The notes below the pieces were generated by a model. It worked only from the letters and a program-made list of their open reading frames with translations, did no database searches and was not told the DNA's origin. This document shows, one piece after another, positions 59,334 through 64,000 of a stretch of DNA of 64,000 nt; positions within the stretch are counted from its first letter, which is position 1, and the number at the start of each line of letters is the position of its first letter. The DNA is from Tatumella saanichensis (GTDB taxonomy: Bacteria > Pseudomonadota > Gammaproteobacteria > Enterobacterales > Enterobacteriaceae), in assembly GCF_000439375.1 (NCBI RefSeq), contig NZ_ATMI01000011.1, positions 37,078 to 101,077 of the forward strand, read 5' to 3'. The position numbers and the translations under genes were made by a program.

Positions 59334-59692
59334 TGAATCGTATTGCCTTTGTGTTTACCTCCGCACCCCATGGCAGCAGTGGCGGCAGGGAAGGGCTCGA
59401 TGCCCTGTTGGCAACCTCTGCGCTCAGTGATGAGTGCGGGGTGTTCTTCATCGGGGATGGGGTGTTACAGATCCTGCCTGATCAGCAACCGGCAGCGATC
59501 CTATCACGCCACCATGCCGCGACCTTTGGTGTGCTGGCACTCTATGACATCGAACGCTGTTATCTGTGCCGTGAATCACTGGCTCGTCGTGGACTATTGA
59601 CCCAGAAGAACTGGTTACTGGCAGCAGAAATCATGGAACCTGAGGCGTTACGTCGTTGTCTTAATGATTACGATAAGATTGTGACTTTCTAA
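59333..59692 (+). CDS. tusC: Sulfur relay protein TusC
   Basis: Structural subunit of the TusB2C2D2 sulfur relay complex; 119 residues as in E. coli. DsrE/DsrF fold, [26 protein letters not shown] at the N-terminus; the residue Cys in [14 protein letters not shown] lies in the conserved helix. ATG overlaps the tusD stop (TGATGA). tusB follows 14 bases later. Confidence 0.95.
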   Translation: MNRIAFVFTSAPHGSSGGREGLDALLATSALSDECGVFFIGDGVLQILPDQQPAAILSRHHAATFGVLALYDIERCYLCRESLARRGLLTQKNWLLAAEIMEPEALRRCLNDYDKIVTF

Positions 59693-59706
59693 GAGCCGGG
59701 CTACTG

Positions 59707-59994
59707 ATGTTACATATTTTACTGCAGTCTCCCTGGCAGTGCGATATCGCGCAACGTCTGACGTTGCTGAATGCCGGTGATGATCTGTTGTTACTACAAG
59801 ATGGTGTGCTAGCGGCCCTGGCACAGGGGGAGTGGAGCGAAAGACTGCTCAACTCACCCGCCACCATCTCGGTACTGGCAGAGGATATTGCTGCCCGTGG
59901 CTTGTCTGAGCAAATTTTGACCAACTTCCATCAAGTGGACTATAATGGGTTCGTTGAACTGACAATTCGACACCCACAACAGCTCACCTGGTAG
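59707..59994 (+). CDS. tusB: Sulfur relay protein TusB
   Basis: Small subunit of TusBCD, 95 residues as in E. coli. DsrH fold: LHILLQSPWQCDIAQRL then GDDLLLLQDGVLAAL, ending FVELTIRHPQQLTW. Lacks an active Cys, as in homologues. The str promoter stands 21 bases after its stop, so the cluster yheO-tusDCB may also read into rpsL. Confidence 0.94.
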   Translation: MLHILLQSPWQCDIAQRLTLLNAGDDLLLLQDGVLAALAQGEWSERLLNSPATISVLAEDIAARGLSEQILTNFHQVDYNGFVELTIRHPQQLTW

Positions 59995-60014
59995 CAGGAA
60001 GTATTGGTTATTTC

Positions 60015-61058
<1,044 letters not shown>

Positions 61059-61097
61059 TCACCACGGTGTAGTTGTTAACCCGGCGGACGCTTCTAA

Positions 61098-63266
<2,169 letters not shown>

Positions 63267-63289
63267 TATCACGGTTTAATTTTGAACAG

Positions 63290-64000
<711 letters not shown>

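Overview
This 64 kb window is conserved chromosomal backbone of a gammaproteobacterium of the order Enterobacterales. Nearly every gene is recognisable as an orthologue of an Escherichia coli gene from the ugp-gnt-glp-ompR-pck-mrcA-aro-dam-crp-kef-sly-tus-str stretch, in the same order and orientation and often with the same protein length (OmpR 239, CRP 210, GlpR 252, PckA 540, PBP1A 850, AroK 173 and AroB 362 residues). Several blocks present at the matching places in E. coli are absent: yhhX/yhhY, glgBXCAP, malT-malPQ-gntT, feoABC, yrfG, nirBDC-cysG and fic. This points to a trimmed lineage outside the Escherichia group, possibly Erwiniaceae-like; the family assignment is an inference. I see no prophage, insertion sequence, CRISPR array, tRNA or rRNA gene.

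Layout. 1-2.4 kb: end of the glycerol-3-phosphate/glycerophosphodiester uptake operon (ugpE partial, ugpC, ugpQ). 2.4-3.7 kb: small secreted protein yhhA, a RyhB small RNA with a Fur box in its promoter, and the pirin yhhW. 3.8-6.8 kb: gluconate regulator, kinase and permease (gntR, gntK, gntU) with GntR and CRP sites. 6.9-12.7 kb: yhgN, asd and the glp regulon (glpD divergent from glpE-glpG-glpR) with tandem GlpR operators. 12.7-18.7 kb: nfuA, gntX, bioH, two small accessory genes where E. coli has feoABC, tex and greB. 19-24.5 kb: ompR-envZ, pckA, hslO, hslR. 24.7-34 kb: igaA, nudE, mrcA and the hofMNOPQ pilus-like/DNA-utilisation cluster. 34-40.6 kb: aroK-aroB-damX-dam-rpe-gph-trpS. 40.7-47.5 kb: tsgA, ppiA, pabA, argD, yhfK, crp. 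47.7-56 kb: yhfA, prkB, yheU, yheT, a LysE-type exporter, yheS, kefG-kefB, yheV. 56-64 kb: slyD, slyX, fkpA, yheO, tusDCB and the str operon (rpsL, rpsG, fusA, tufA, the last cut by the window end).

Regulation readable in the DNA ties several parts together. The CRP gene is here, and good CRP-like sites lie in front of gntK, glpD and tsgA/ppiA. GlpR and GntR operators sit beside their own regulons. A pair of ArgR boxes with the canonical 3-bp spacing precedes argD. The str operon has a near-consensus promoter, a leader hairpin and an rpsL-rpsG spacer resembling the S7 translational operator. Many convergent gene pairs are separated by strong inverted repeats.

I did not find a convincing new biological system. 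The best leads are the ryhB locus, the small-gene replacement at the feo position, the in-frame 9-bp repeat at the hofN/hofO junction, the LysE-type gene inserted between yheT and yheS, and several long unexplained inverted repeats.
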